Part shown: piece after piece, positions 8,764 through 16,428 of the stretch
Layout: each line of letters opens with the position of its first letter
How positions within the stretch are numbered: position 1 is the first letter of the stretch
Source: a bacterium
Lineage (GTDB): Bacteria > Patescibacteriota > Microgenomatia > UBA1406 > GWC2-37-13
DNA length: 64,000 bases
Assembly (NCBI GenBank): GCA_021825445.1
Contig: JAKAHA010000001.1
Coordinates: forward strand, 1-64,000
Reading direction: 5' to 3'
The notes under the pieces: generated by a model
Database searches by the model: none
The model's input: the letters and a program-made list of their open reading frames with translations, nothing else
What the model was told of the DNA's origin: nothing
Position numbers and translations under genes: made by a program

Positions 8764-8828
8764 AATTGACCTAATTACTAATTTTATTCAAAAATAATAA
8801 GTAATAAAAAGTTATTAATAAAAAAAGA

Positions 8829-8895
8829 TGTCATTCCCGTGAAAACGGGAATCCAGAACAAAAGACATGGATCCCCGATCAGGTCGGGGATGACA
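8829..8895. repeat. Double-hairpin GTCATTCCCG/GGATCCCCG repeat, copy 1
   Basis: Two adjacent hairpins: TCATTCCCG/CGGGAATCC and GGATCCCCG/CGGGGATGAC, with TGTCAT and ATGACA as complementary outer ends. The same family occurs at 43070-43451 (split), 50272-50332, 55730-55823 and 61523-61550. It sits between recA and recX. Confidence 0.75.
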
Positions 8896-8939
8896 AGACA
8901 CTTTTTATCTAGATCAATTAGAAATTAGTAATTAGAAAT

Positions 8940-9923
8940 TTATTTCTTAATCAGTTGTTTTAATATCTGCTCCCTAATCTTTATGTCTTTCTGCAAAATT
9001 TCTTTGACCTCGGCTTTTCCATGACCTAAGACTTTATCTTGGTATTTTATAAATGAACCACTTTGAGTCAATAGTCCTGCAGCAATTGCCGCATCAACTA
9101 TTCCCTCCTCGCGATCGATCCCTGATGAGATAATTACAATTTCCGCTTCTTTAAATGGTGGAGCAACTTTATTTTTTATCACCTTAACCCTGACACGGGC
9201 ACCATATACAGTGTTATTCTTTTTTAATGTTTCAATTTTTCGGACATCCATTCTTATTGAGCAATAAAATTTAAGAGCGAGACCTCCAGGAGTCGTCTCG
9301 GGATTACCAAAGAAAACTCCAATTTTTTGACGAAGTTGATTGGTAAAGACGATTGTTGTTTTAGATTTGGAAACAATTCCTGTTAATTTTCGAAGGGCTT
9401 GAGACATAAGTCTTGCTTGCAGACCCATCGACGAATCACCCATATCCCCCTCAATTTCGGCACGTGGCACAAGAGCAGCGACCGAATCAACCACAATCAG
9501 ATCAATTCCACCCGATCTAACTAAAGTTTCAGTAATTTCTAAAGCCTGTTCTCCCGTATCTGGTTGAGAAACCAAAAGATCTTCAAGTTTTACTCCTAAA
9601 ATTTTTGCCCAAGCTGGGTCAAGTGCATGTTCGGCGTCGATGAAAGCAGCGGTGCCCCCGGCTTTTTGAGCTTCGGCAATTAGTGAAAGACATACGGTAG
9701 TTTTTCCGGCGGCCTCAGGTCCAAAAATTTCAACAATTCTACCTTTTGGAATCCCACCGACTCCTAAAGCTGTGTCTAAAGTCGGGATGCCGGTTGATAT
9801 AACATCAACTGGGACAACCGTATTTTGTCCAAGTCTCATAATACTCCCTCTTCCAAACTGTTTTTGAATCGCATCAATTGCTGTTGTGACTGCTTGCTTT
9901 TTTTCTGAATCCTGGTTTTTCAT
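8940..9923 (-). CDS. recA: Recombinase RecA
   Basis: 327-aa ATP-dependent strand-exchange protein central to homologous recombination and the SOS response. It has Walker A GPEAAGKT at residues 68-75, the catalytic Glu region FIDAEHALD, Walker [13 protein letters not shown], loop L1 ([22 protein letters not shown], in part) and loop L2 ([21 protein letters not shown], in part). The acidic C-terminal tail of Escherichia coli RecA is absent; the protein ends in LKQLIKK. I see no GAACnnnnGTTC box upstream. The minus-strand end of a dispersed repeat (9978-9999) supplies a TTGACA upstream of the gene. Confidence 0.96.
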   Translation of the reverse strand: MKNQDSEKKQAVTTAIDAIQKQFGRGSIMRLGQNTVVPVDVISTGIPTLDTALGVGGIPKGRIVEIFGPEAAGKTTVCLSLIAEAQKAGGTAAFIDAEHALDPAWAKILGVKLEDLLVSQPDTGEQALEITETLVRSGGIDLIVVDSVAALVPRAEIEGDMGDSSMGLQARLMSQALRKLTGIVSKSKTTIVFTNQLRQKIGVFFGNPETTPGGLALKFYCSIRMDVRKIETLKKNNTVYGARVRVKVIKNKVAPPFKEAEIVIISSGIDREEGIVDAAIAAGLLTQSGSFIKYQDKVLGHGKAEVKEILQKDIKIREQILKQLIKK

Positions 9924-9977
9924 ATAATTTTTATAAAAGTTATAATGTTTATAATTCTTATCAATTTCTTTTCGTTT

Positions 9978-9999
9978 GTCAATCGTTTATAACCTACAA
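9978..9999 (-). repeat. Partial copy of the TTTTGTAGGTTATAA repeat upstream of recA
   Basis: The reverse complement reads TTGTAGGTTATAAACGATTGAC, matching the 3' end of the ~67-nt repeat found at 19869-19936, 21867-21933 and 60982-61049. Here its end, followed by A, forms TTGACA on the recA strand. A perfect 7-bp hairpin GTCCCGA/TCGGGAC follows at 10011-10029. Confidence 0.6.
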
Positions 10000-10080
10000 C
10001 CCATAAACCAGTCCCGACTAAATCGGGACGGTTCAGGGTTGCCCTAAACCCTAATGTGATTTGGGGCAAAAACCTACAAT

Positions 10081-11001
10081 TTACAATAAATATATGAGGC
10101 TAATCACAATTATCCCCCAAAGAGCAATTGTTACAATCAATGGAATATCAGTTGTGATTATGCGTTCTGGTCTTTCTCCTTCAGCTTTTTCATATAGAAG
10201 TTGAGCATATCTGGCAATTCCATAAACAACTAGTGGAATAGAAATCATTAGCCATTTTCTTGCTTCAAATCCCGGGAATGTTTGATTAAAAAACTTAGAA
10301 ACCTCTGTTTCGGTTTGAGGTAATTTTTCAAAATAAGTGTAGAAGGAATAAGACATGATTGTCGAAGTTGTTGCCGTGTATGTAAGAAAATCTAGAAAAT
10401 GTTCGTTATATCTGTAAAGTGATACTCTAGCCTCTTTTCCTTGAGCTACGAGTTCGGCATGTCTTTTAACAGTTGCCATAAATAGTGACATAAAAAATAT
10501 TGTCAACATCATCCAAATTGGGATATGAAATCCGGTAGCAACTACTCCTGCGTAAGCTCTTAAAGTAAATGAAAAAGAAATTGTAAAAATATCAATTACA
10601 GGATATTTTTTTAAATAAAGTGAGTATAAAAAGTGTAAGACAATAAATATCAGACTTATTATAAAAAAAGAAGTTGAGAAAAATAAAGCGAGTAATAATG
10701 AGATTATCGTTAAGATAAAAATTAAAAAAGTCGCCTCAGGCATTGAAATTTCACCTGACGCAATCGGTCGGTATTTTTTTATAGCATGTTTTTTGTCGAA
10801 GGGATAATCAATAACATCATTTAATATATACGAAGTAGAAGATAATAAACAAAATATAAAGAAAGCTCTGATAGTATTGGAAAATAAGTTGATGTTAAAA
10901 AGTTGCCCGGAAAAAATAATAGCCGTAAAAATAACAAGATTTTTAATCCATTGATTAACACGCAAAACCCGTAGATAAATGAAGAATTTATTTTTTTTCA
11001 T
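10081..11001 (-). CDS. UbiA-family transferase, decaprenyl-phosphate phosphoribosyltransferase-like
   Basis: 306-aa polytopic membrane enzyme of the UbiA superfamily, about nine helices. The first Asp motif is NDVIDYPFDKKHAIKKYRPIASG near residues 61-83 (shown across two segments: NDVIDYPFDKKH, then KKYRPIASGEI). That arrangement, with RVNQWIKN at the N-terminus, is typical of decaprenyl-phosphate phosphoribosyltransferases, which make the lipid-linked ribose precursor of arabinan-type sugars. The lipid and sugar substrates here are inferred. A TATAAT lies 9 nt before the ATG. It is divergent from the sugar-phosphate isomerase gene. Confidence 0.75.
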   Translation of the reverse strand: MKKNKFFIYLRVLRVNQWIKNLVIFTAIIFSGQLFNINLFSNTIRAFFIFCLLSSTSYILNDVIDYPFDKKHAIKKYRPIASGEISMPEATFLIFILTIISLLLALFFSTSFFIISLIFIVLHFLYSLYLKKYPVIDIFTISFSFTLRAYAGVVATGFHIPIWMMLTIFFMSLFMATVKRHAELVAQGKEARVSLYRYNEHFLDFLTYTATTSTIMSYSFYTYFEKLPQTETEVSKFFNQTFPGFEARKWLMISIPLVVYGIARYAQLLYEKAEGERPERIITTDIPLIVTIALWGIIVISLIYLL

Positions 11002-11044
11002 TTCTATTGAATTATATACTATTTATTAATATCATTAAACGCAT

Positions 11045-12061
11045 ATGATTAATCCCGATAACACTGTTCTAAAGTCAATAAATTTTTTCCCAGAACAAAT
11101 AAAAGATTCTTTTGAAAAATCCTTAATGTTGGGAATTCCAGAAGAATATAAAAGTATAAAAAATATTGTTGCTTGCGGGATGGGTGGTTCAAGATTTCCT
11201 CATTGTATTATTAAGGAGCTTTTTAAAGAGGAAACTACAGTTCCTTATTTAATTAATGATGATTATAATCTTCCTGGTTTTGTTGATGAAAATACTTTGG
11301 TAATTTTATCTTCTTATTCGGGAACAACAGAAGAAATTTTAGAAATTAGTCAAAAAGCATATGATAAGAAAGCAAAAATTATTGGAATATCCAATGGTGG
11401 AGAGTTGAGAGATTTTTTAAACAAAATAAATGCTCCGGGTTATTTTTTTGATCCAGTCTATAATCCATCAGGTCAACCAAGAATAGGCTTCGGTTACTTA
11501 ATTGGAGGAATTTTAGGACTACTTTTAAATTTAAAAATTTTAAATTGTCAAAAAGACGAAATTATTTCTGCGATTAACAACATCAAAATTGCAGAAATAG
11601 AAAAAGATGCCAAGCAATTGGCGACACGAATATTAAATAAATATCCTTACTATATTGTTTCGGAATTTTTAACCGGCATAGGTAATTCAATTGCCAACCA
11701 AACAAATGAAACAGCAAAATCAATTTCTTCTTTTAGAGTAATCCCTGAGTTGAACCATCATTTAATGGAGGGTTTAAAAAATCCTAAAGAATTGGCAAAA
11801 ATGTCTTTGTTTATTTTCTTTTTTTCTAAATTTTATTCTTCTCCTATTCAAAAAAGATTTTTGATTACGAAAGAAATTGTAGAAAAAAATAATATTGAGA
11901 CAATTTTTTATGAATTAAAGGGAAAAAATAAAATCGAACAAGCATTTGAATTAATGGCTTTTGGTAGCTATTTGTCGATGCACTTATCCTCTCTTTATGG
12001 AGAAAATCCAATGACCGTCCCCTACGTTGATTACTTCAAAAAGAAATTGAGGGAAATTTAG
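11045..12061 (+). CDS. Bifunctional phosphoglucose/phosphomannose isomerase
   Basis: 338-aa SIS-domain isomerase interconverting fructose-6-phosphate with glucose-6-phosphate and mannose-6-phosphate. First SIS domain: ACGMGGSRFPHC near 41-52 and VILSSYSGTTEEILE near 85-99 (the phosphate-binding SYSGTTE). The catalytic Glu-His region is ELNHHLMEG near 235-243. This fits the archaeal/actinobacterial PGI/PMI branch rather than classical PGI (about 550 aa). It feeds the lower glycolytic genes seen at 47-55 kb and supplies sugar precursors for the envelope genes around it. Confidence 0.85.
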   Translation: MINPDNTVLKSINFFPEQIKDSFEKSLMLGIPEEYKSIKNIVACGMGGSRFPHCIIKELFKEETTVPYLINDDYNLPGFVDENTLVILSSYSGTTEEILEISQKAYDKKAKIIGISNGGELRDFLNKINAPGYFFDPVYNPSGQPRIGFGYLIGGILGLLLNLKILNCQKDEIISAINNIKIAEIEKDAKQLATRILNKYPYYIVSEFLTGIGNSIANQTNETAKSISSFRVIPELNHHLMEGLKNPKELAKMSLFIFFFSKFYSSPIQKRFLITKEIVEKNNIETIFYELKGKNKIEQAFELMAFGSYLSMHLSSLYGENPMTVPYVDYFKKKLREI

Positions 12062-12071
12062 CTACTATAAA

Positions 12072-12144
12072 GTAGTGGTGTGATTTATCACACCAAAATA
12101 ATCAATTTAATGAATTATTATGGAACGATGAATCGTTCCACTAC
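12072..12144. repeat. GTAG-headed double hairpin (REPIN-like), copy A
   Basis: It starts GTAGTGG, then hairpin TGGTGTGAT/ATCACACCA, an AT-rich spacer, hairpin TGGAACGAT/ATCGTTCCA, and ends CCACTAC, so both ends read GTAG inward. The ends pair with each other. It lies between convergent genes. Related copies are at 26220-26244, 43032-43056 and 61557-61595. Confidence 0.75.
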
Positions 12145-12164
12145 AAAAAAATATTTATTTTACA

Positions 12165-12722
12165 TCAAAGTTCCAATAACTTTTCAAGAAGCGGAAAGTT
12201 TCTATATGGTTGATTAAATACATCTGACCCAAAATGTCCCTCATTTTTTTTGATAATTAAATCTCCACCAATTTTTTTAAACATATAATACCCTTCTTTA
12301 TCATTGCATCCCCAAGGATCATTGTCTGAGTTTATAAAGACAAAATTGAAAGCGTTATTTTTTATTTTTTCCCAATTGTATTTTTTTTGTAATAATAAAA
12401 TATCTTGTTGTTTATCTTTTCCAGTTGGTCGGCAAAACCCTGCGACTAAAATTACTTTATGAATTTTTACTCTAATGTTTTCTAAAACACTCAAGATGAG
12501 AGGGCAACCAGCAGAATGACCGATCATAATTGTTTCTGAATTAAATTCCCCCCCCAAGATAAAAGGTAGTTGTGTTTTTAAATTTGGAGTATCTGAATCC
12601 GGAAGTTGAGGGACCCAAACTTTATAACCTTCATTTTCAAGAAATTTTTTAATGCTTGGCAGCCAAAATGAGTCAGGAGTGCCTCCTGTACCATGGACAA
12701 TAATTGCATTTTTCATAATCAT
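12165..12722 (-). CDS. RBBP9/YdeN-type alpha/beta serine hydrolase
   Basis: 185-aa small hydrolase. VHGTGGTPDSFWLP at the N-terminus provides the oxyanion-hole region, GHSAGC near 69-74 holds the nucleophile Ser, SDNDPW near 132-137 the acid, and EGHFG near 161-165 the catalytic His. It matches the RBBP9/YdeN group of uncharacterised serine hydrolases; the substrate is unknown. It starts at the stop codon of the upstream FAD oxidoreductase gene, which implies translational coupling. A second in-frame ATG at 12716 is an equally possible start. Confidence 0.8.
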   Translation of the reverse strand: MIMKNAIIVHGTGGTPDSFWLPSIKKFLENEGYKVWVPQLPDSDTPNLKTQLPFILGGEFNSETIMIGHSAGCPLILSVLENIRVKIHKVILVAGFCRPTGKDKQQDILLLQKKYNWEKIKNNAFNFVFINSDNDPWGCNDKEGYYMFKKIGGDLIIKKNEGHFGSDVFNQPYRNFPLLEKLLEL

Positions 12723-12724
12723 TA

Positions 12725-13981
12725 TTATATCAACTCGGCAACCTCTTTACCCAACTTGACGGCGTAATTGGTTCCACGGTCGTAAGGATATGTCATATCT
12801 AGATTTGCTATGAAAAAGTTTTTATCAGGGGTGATAAAATCCGGCTTGTTTTTTTCAAAATCACGGTTAAATATTGGTTGAGCCCAAGGCGCCTTGAACA
12901 AAAAGGGATTCAATATTTTAAATTTAGAATTTGAAATTCTATCTAAACTTGGTTTGACTAATTTCAGTATCTCTTCTTTACTAATCTTTAACAGTTTACT
13001 GTCATTGTCGACATACCAACCAACATAAGCCAAATGTTTCCCGCCATAATTTTTTTTATCGACAAAATTTGTATGTTGAGCAAGAATCATAAATGGAATT
13101 TTATCCGTACAAATATTTAACCAATACGTTTTATCGATGATCGGTCTATCCGTTTCCAGAATTAAAGTGATCGCATGGAGGTATTTGAGTTTGGTAAATT
13201 TGGACAAATATGAAGTTGGAAAAATATTGGCAGTTAGCCTTGACATAACAGGTGTTGGCAGGGTGGAGATAACTTTGTCATAGATTTCGCCGTTGACCAG
13301 AAACCCCTCCCCTCTTTTTCCAATTTCTTTAATTTCGTAATTCGTTAACACGTTAACCCGCAAATCCATCAACAGTTTTTCTACATAATTTATAAACACC
13401 TGCAACCCTCCCTCAACATATCCTAATTTTTTTGTTCTTTTATTAATTCTTGCCCAGATAAACACGCTCAAAATAATTCCCGCATATTTGCCGAACTTTC
13501 CCCGAAAGAGTTGTTGCCACAACGTATTCCAGACTTTAATTCCCATGGTTTTCTTCAAAAATTCTTCTGATGTCATGTTTTTATAGATAGGCAAAAAGGG
13601 GGAGAGTTTAAGAAAAACTATAATGATTCCAGCACGTAATTTATCAACTAAACTAAGTAAGGGAAATTTCAGTAAATCTACCGGAGTGTCTAGGGGGTAG
13701 GCACTTCCATTGTTAAAAAGAGAAGACGTTTCGGGAGAACGAAAATAAAATTTATCAAATCCAATTTCTTTGGCAAAATTTAAAATATCAGAATCTGAAG
13801 AAAAAATATGGTGATATGCCCGTTCTAAATACCAATTCCAATTATTCCCTTTAAATCCAGAAGCAAGTCCGCCCAGCATTTTTTCTTTTTCAAAAATAGT
13901 TACCTCATGACCATTTTTTGATAGACAATAAGCAGAAGTCAATCCAGTAATTCCTCCCCCTAAAATGGCGATTTTTTTCAT
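12725..13981 (-). CDS. FAD-dependent amine-oxidase/protoporphyrinogen-oxidase-like oxidoreductase
   Basis: 418 aa from ATG 13981; the frame could extend 3 codons to a GTG, but the family begins right at MKKIAILGGGITGL. The dinucleotide-binding GGGITGLTSAYCLSKNG and following EKEKMLGGLASG are the FAD-binding Rossmann motif of the amine-oxidase family. The C-terminal FAD contact is in LDMTYPYDRGTNYAV. Relatives act on carotenoids, porphyrins or sugar nucleotides; neighbours (UbiA, PGI/PMI) suggest an envelope glycan or isoprenoid role, but this is inference. Coupled to the downstream serine hydrolase. Confidence 0.75.
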   Translation of the reverse strand: MKKIAILGGGITGLTSAYCLSKNGHEVTIFEKEKMLGGLASGFKGNNWNWYLERAYHHIFSSDSDILNFAKEIGFDKFYFRSPETSSLFNNGSAYPLDTPVDLLKFPLLSLVDKLRAGIIIVFLKLSPFLPIYKNMTSEEFLKKTMGIKVWNTLWQQLFRGKFGKYAGIILSVFIWARINKRTKKLGYVEGGLQVFINYVEKLLMDLRVNVLTNYEIKEIGKRGEGFLVNGEIYDKVISTLPTPVMSRLTANIFPTSYLSKFTKLKYLHAITLILETDRPIIDKTYWLNICTDKIPFMILAQHTNFVDKKNYGGKHLAYVGWYVDNDSKLLKISKEEILKLVKPSLDRISNSKFKILNPFLFKAPWAQPIFNRDFEKNKPDFITPDKNFFIANLDMTYPYDRGTNYAVKLGKEVAELI

Positions 13982-14067
13982 AAGGGACACTCTTTATAAG
14001 GGTCAGTCCTTATAAAAACTGACCCTTAATTAATTCCCGCATATTTAACGTGGAATGTCCGCAGGAA

Positions 14068-15048
14068 TTATCTTTTTGAAAATTTTTGAGATTCAATCAA
14101 AATTGTTTCAATAAATATAGTTGTAGGAACTGCGAGTAACACCCCCATGACGCCGGCTAATTTTCCGCCAATAACCATGGCAATTAAGGTTGCGATGGGA
14201 TGAAGTCCTGTTACTTTTTTCATAACAATAGGGACAATTAAATTATTTTCCAGCTGTTGAACTACAAGATAGAGAATGGCACAATAAAGTCCTAAAATGG
14301 GTGAATACGAAAGACCAATTAATATGGCTGGGATAGATGAAGTGATTGGTCCGAGGTTTGGGATAACTTCAAGAAGACCAGCAAGCACAGCAAGAGCAAG
14401 AGCGTATTTCATACCGATGATATTAAGTCCAATATAAGTCATTGCCCCAACTACAATCATTAAAATAATTTCACCCCAAAACCATGAACTCATTCGAAGT
14501 TGAGCACGTCCACTTATTATTTCAATTTTTTTAATTTCGATATCTTCAAAAAAATTACCAAAAAGTTTATCTTCAAGATTCTTTTCAAGTAAAAAATAAA
14601 AACCAAAAAATAGTGTTGAAGTGACAAAAATTGCGTTAGAAAAAATACCTTTAATAAATGATAAAGTTTGATTGGCAATACTTGGAATATTTTGAGTAAG
14701 AAAATCAAAATTAAAAGCAATATTAGAGTGTGGAAATATTGATTCAATAATTTTTGGCAAATTATTAAAAAGAAAAATCATCTCAGATAATAGTGGGGGA
14801 ATTATGAGTGCAAAAACACTATAAATTATAAGAATGAATAATATATAGATAATAAAAGAGGCGACGACCCTGGGCGATTTGTTTTTCTCTAAAAAGGTAA
14901 CACCGGGTTTTAGGGCTCCGGCAATGATATAGGCAATAAAAAGAGAAAAAATTAATTCTCTAATTTGCCATAACAAACCAAGAGATAAGATAAACAACAC
15001 GGTAAAAACGATGGTTTTATACGATATCTCAATTCTTTGTGGTTTCAT
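14068..15048 (-). CDS. AI-2E family transporter
   Basis: 326-aa membrane protein of the AI-2 exporter/YdiK-PerM family, with about seven to eight helices: two near the N-terminus, one at about 65-85, then the conserved C-terminal block. The block has GLLEVIPNLGPITSSIPAILIGL split around residues 223-245, and the late helix pair VVQQLENNLIVPIVM and HPIATLIAMVIGGKLAG. Substrate is not predictable; family names come from a few members. It is a single gene with its own -10 hexamer 7 nt before the ATG. Confidence 0.83.
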   Translation of the reverse strand: MKPQRIEISYKTIVFTVLFILSLGLLWQIRELIFSLFIAYIIAGALKPGVTFLEKNKSPRVVASFIIYILFILIIYSVFALIIPPLLSEMIFLFNNLPKIIESIFPHSNIAFNFDFLTQNIPSIANQTLSFIKGIFSNAIFVTSTLFFGFYFLLEKNLEDKLFGNFFEDIEIKKIEIISGRAQLRMSSWFWGEIILMIVVGAMTYIGLNIIGMKYALALAVLAGLLEVIPNLGPITSSIPAILIGLSYSPILGLYCAILYLVVQQLENNLIVPIVMKKVTGLHPIATLIAMVIGGKLAGVMGVLLAVPTTIFIETILIESQKFSKR

Positions 15049-15055
15049 GTGAACT

Positions 15056-15061
15056 ATTATA
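15056..15061 (-). promoter_or_regulatory. -10 hexamer of the AI-2E gene, leaderless geometry
   Basis: TATAAT on the minus strand, 7 nt before the ATG at 15048. No clear -35. Confidence 0.45.
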
Positions 15062-15082
15062 ACGCATTATAGTCCTCACAAT

Positions 15083-15784
15083 CTATCCTTTTGCTAATGT
15101 CAAAACATAAACTTTTTCTGCTCCGGCTTTTTTCAAAATTCGGGTTGCTTCCCTAACTGTTGAGCCAGAAGTAACCACATCGTCGATTAAAATAATATTT
15201 TTTGTAAAAACGCAAAATCTTGCGTCTCTACATTTTTGATTAATTTCAAACACGCCTCTGATATTTACATATCTATCTTTATTATTTTTTGTTTGTGCTT
15301 GTGACGATACCTCTTTTTTTCGTGTCAATAAATTGATAATTGGAAAGTCAAGAAATTTTTGAAAAAAAATACCAATAAGATTAGCCTGATTAAAACCACG
15401 CTCGTTATATTTAATTTTCGATAAGGGAATTGATTGTATAGCAAATTCAGAGGAAATTTTTTTATAAAAATTTATTTTTTCAATAGTTTTAGGTGTAATA
15501 ATTTTATAAAATTCATCCCAGACTTTTGTTGACAGCCTATATTTAATATTTTTAATAATTTTTTTTAGGATTGGATTATAATGGTAAATTGACAAAATCC
15601 CGTCAACTCCATACATTTTTTTACATCCCGGATGAGTAAGTCCAAAAAGCGAAGGTCTTTTACAATATATGCAAACATCTTTTTTTATTGGCTCTAATTT
15701 ATCAAAACAAGAAGGGCAAATATATTCGCCAATATACCAACAACCTAAGCAGAATTTTGGGAATAAAAGATCAATAAAAAACAT
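15083..15784 (-). CDS. comF: ComF-family phosphoribosyltransferase-like protein
   Basis: 233 aa. The N-terminus is a double zinc ribbon: CLGCW...CPSC at residues 13-27 and CIYCKRP...HPGCK at 39-55. The C-terminal PRTase domain has IILIDDVVTSGSTVREAT near 199-216, the PRPP-binding motif. ComF proteins help DNA uptake and processing in naturally competent bacteria; with ComM/YifB and pilin-like genes in this window a competence role is plausible but inferred. Confidence 0.87.
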   Translation of the reverse strand: MFFIDLLFPKFCLGCWYIGEYICPSCFDKLEPIKKDVCIYCKRPSLFGLTHPGCKKMYGVDGILSIYHYNPILKKIIKNIKYRLSTKVWDEFYKIITPKTIEKINFYKKISSEFAIQSIPLSKIKYNERGFNQANLIGIFFQKFLDFPIINLLTRKKEVSSQAQTKNNKDRYVNIRGVFEINQKCRDARFCVFTKNIILIDDVVTSGSTVREATRILKKAGAEKVYVLTLAKG

Positions 15785-15919
15785 ATCTTTATAGCCATTA
15801 TAGCGATTAAACTATTATGTTTTGTTCACAAAATTTAAAGAAGATTTACTTTTAAAAATATATTGAAGCTAAAAAATTTATCTAAAATAAATGATATGGT
15901 TTTGATATATTATGACCTC

Positions 15920-15948
15920 TTGAAAACTGCTAGGTAGTGTTTTAGATT
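15920..15948 (+). promoter_or_regulatory. Probable promoter of the nrdR-nrdJ operon
   Basis: TTGAAA (15920-15925), a 17-nt spacer, then TAGATT (15943-15948), 14 nt before the nrdR ATG. The 15785-15919 part of the gap is AT-rich; I see no cobalamin riboswitch in it. A weak NrdR-box-like CACTATATGTTTTG overlaps the start codon but lacks a second box. Confidence 0.4.
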
Positions 15949-15962
15949 TAATATCGCACTAT

Positions 15963-16418
15963 ATGTTTTGTATATTTTGTCAAAATCATGATACAGAAGT
16001 AATTGAAACAAGGGTCTCGGAAGATGGAGCGACTGTAAGACGAAGAAGATTTTGTCCAAAATGTCAAAAAAGATTTACGACATACGAAAGGCTAGAATTG
16101 TTGCCAATAGTCGTTATTAAAAGAGATGGGACGCGAGAAAGATTTGATAGGGAAAAATTAAAGAGAGGTCTTTTCAAATCATGTGAAAAAACAGTTGTTA
16201 CAAGTAAAAAAATTGATAAAATACTAAACGAGGTAGAACAAGAATTAAAAGAAAAAGATGCGACCGAAATAGAAAGTAAAACAATTGGAAATTTGGCAGC
16301 TAAGAGATTAAAGAAAATTGATAAAGTTGCCTATATTAGATTTTCCTCAGTCTTTAAAAGATTTGTTGATCTTGACGACTTTGAGGAAGAGTTAAAAAAA
16401 ATTAATCCTATCAAATAG
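15963..16418 (+). CDS. nrdR: Transcriptional repressor NrdR
   Basis: 151-aa regulator of ribonucleotide reductase genes. The N-terminal zinc ribbon (CIFC near 3-6 and CPKC near 31-34, with RFTTYER following) binds DNA, and the ATP-cone domain (VIKRDGTRERFDREKLKRGL near 51-70) senses ATP/dATP. It lies 10 nt upstream of nrdJ, so it probably controls its own operon. Confidence 0.95.
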   Translation: MFCIFCQNHDTEVIETRVSEDGATVRRRRFCPKCQKRFTTYERLELLPIVVIKRDGTRERFDREKLKRGLFKSCEKTVVTSKKIDKILNEVEQELKEKDATEIESKTIGNLAAKRLKKIDKVAYIRFSSVFKRFVDLDDFEEELKKINPIK

Positions 16419-16428
16419 GTATCAAAAT

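Noticed and set aside
9900..9980. LexA box before recA
   Set aside because: No GAACnnnnGTTC or other clear palindrome is present there.
15785..15962. Cobalamin riboswitch upstream of nrdR-nrdJ
   Set aside because: The gap is AT-rich and short, with no B12-box-like conserved segment or GC stems.
15955..15971. NrdR box at the nrdR start
   Set aside because: Only a weak single match overlapping the start codon; functional sites are usually paired and upstream.
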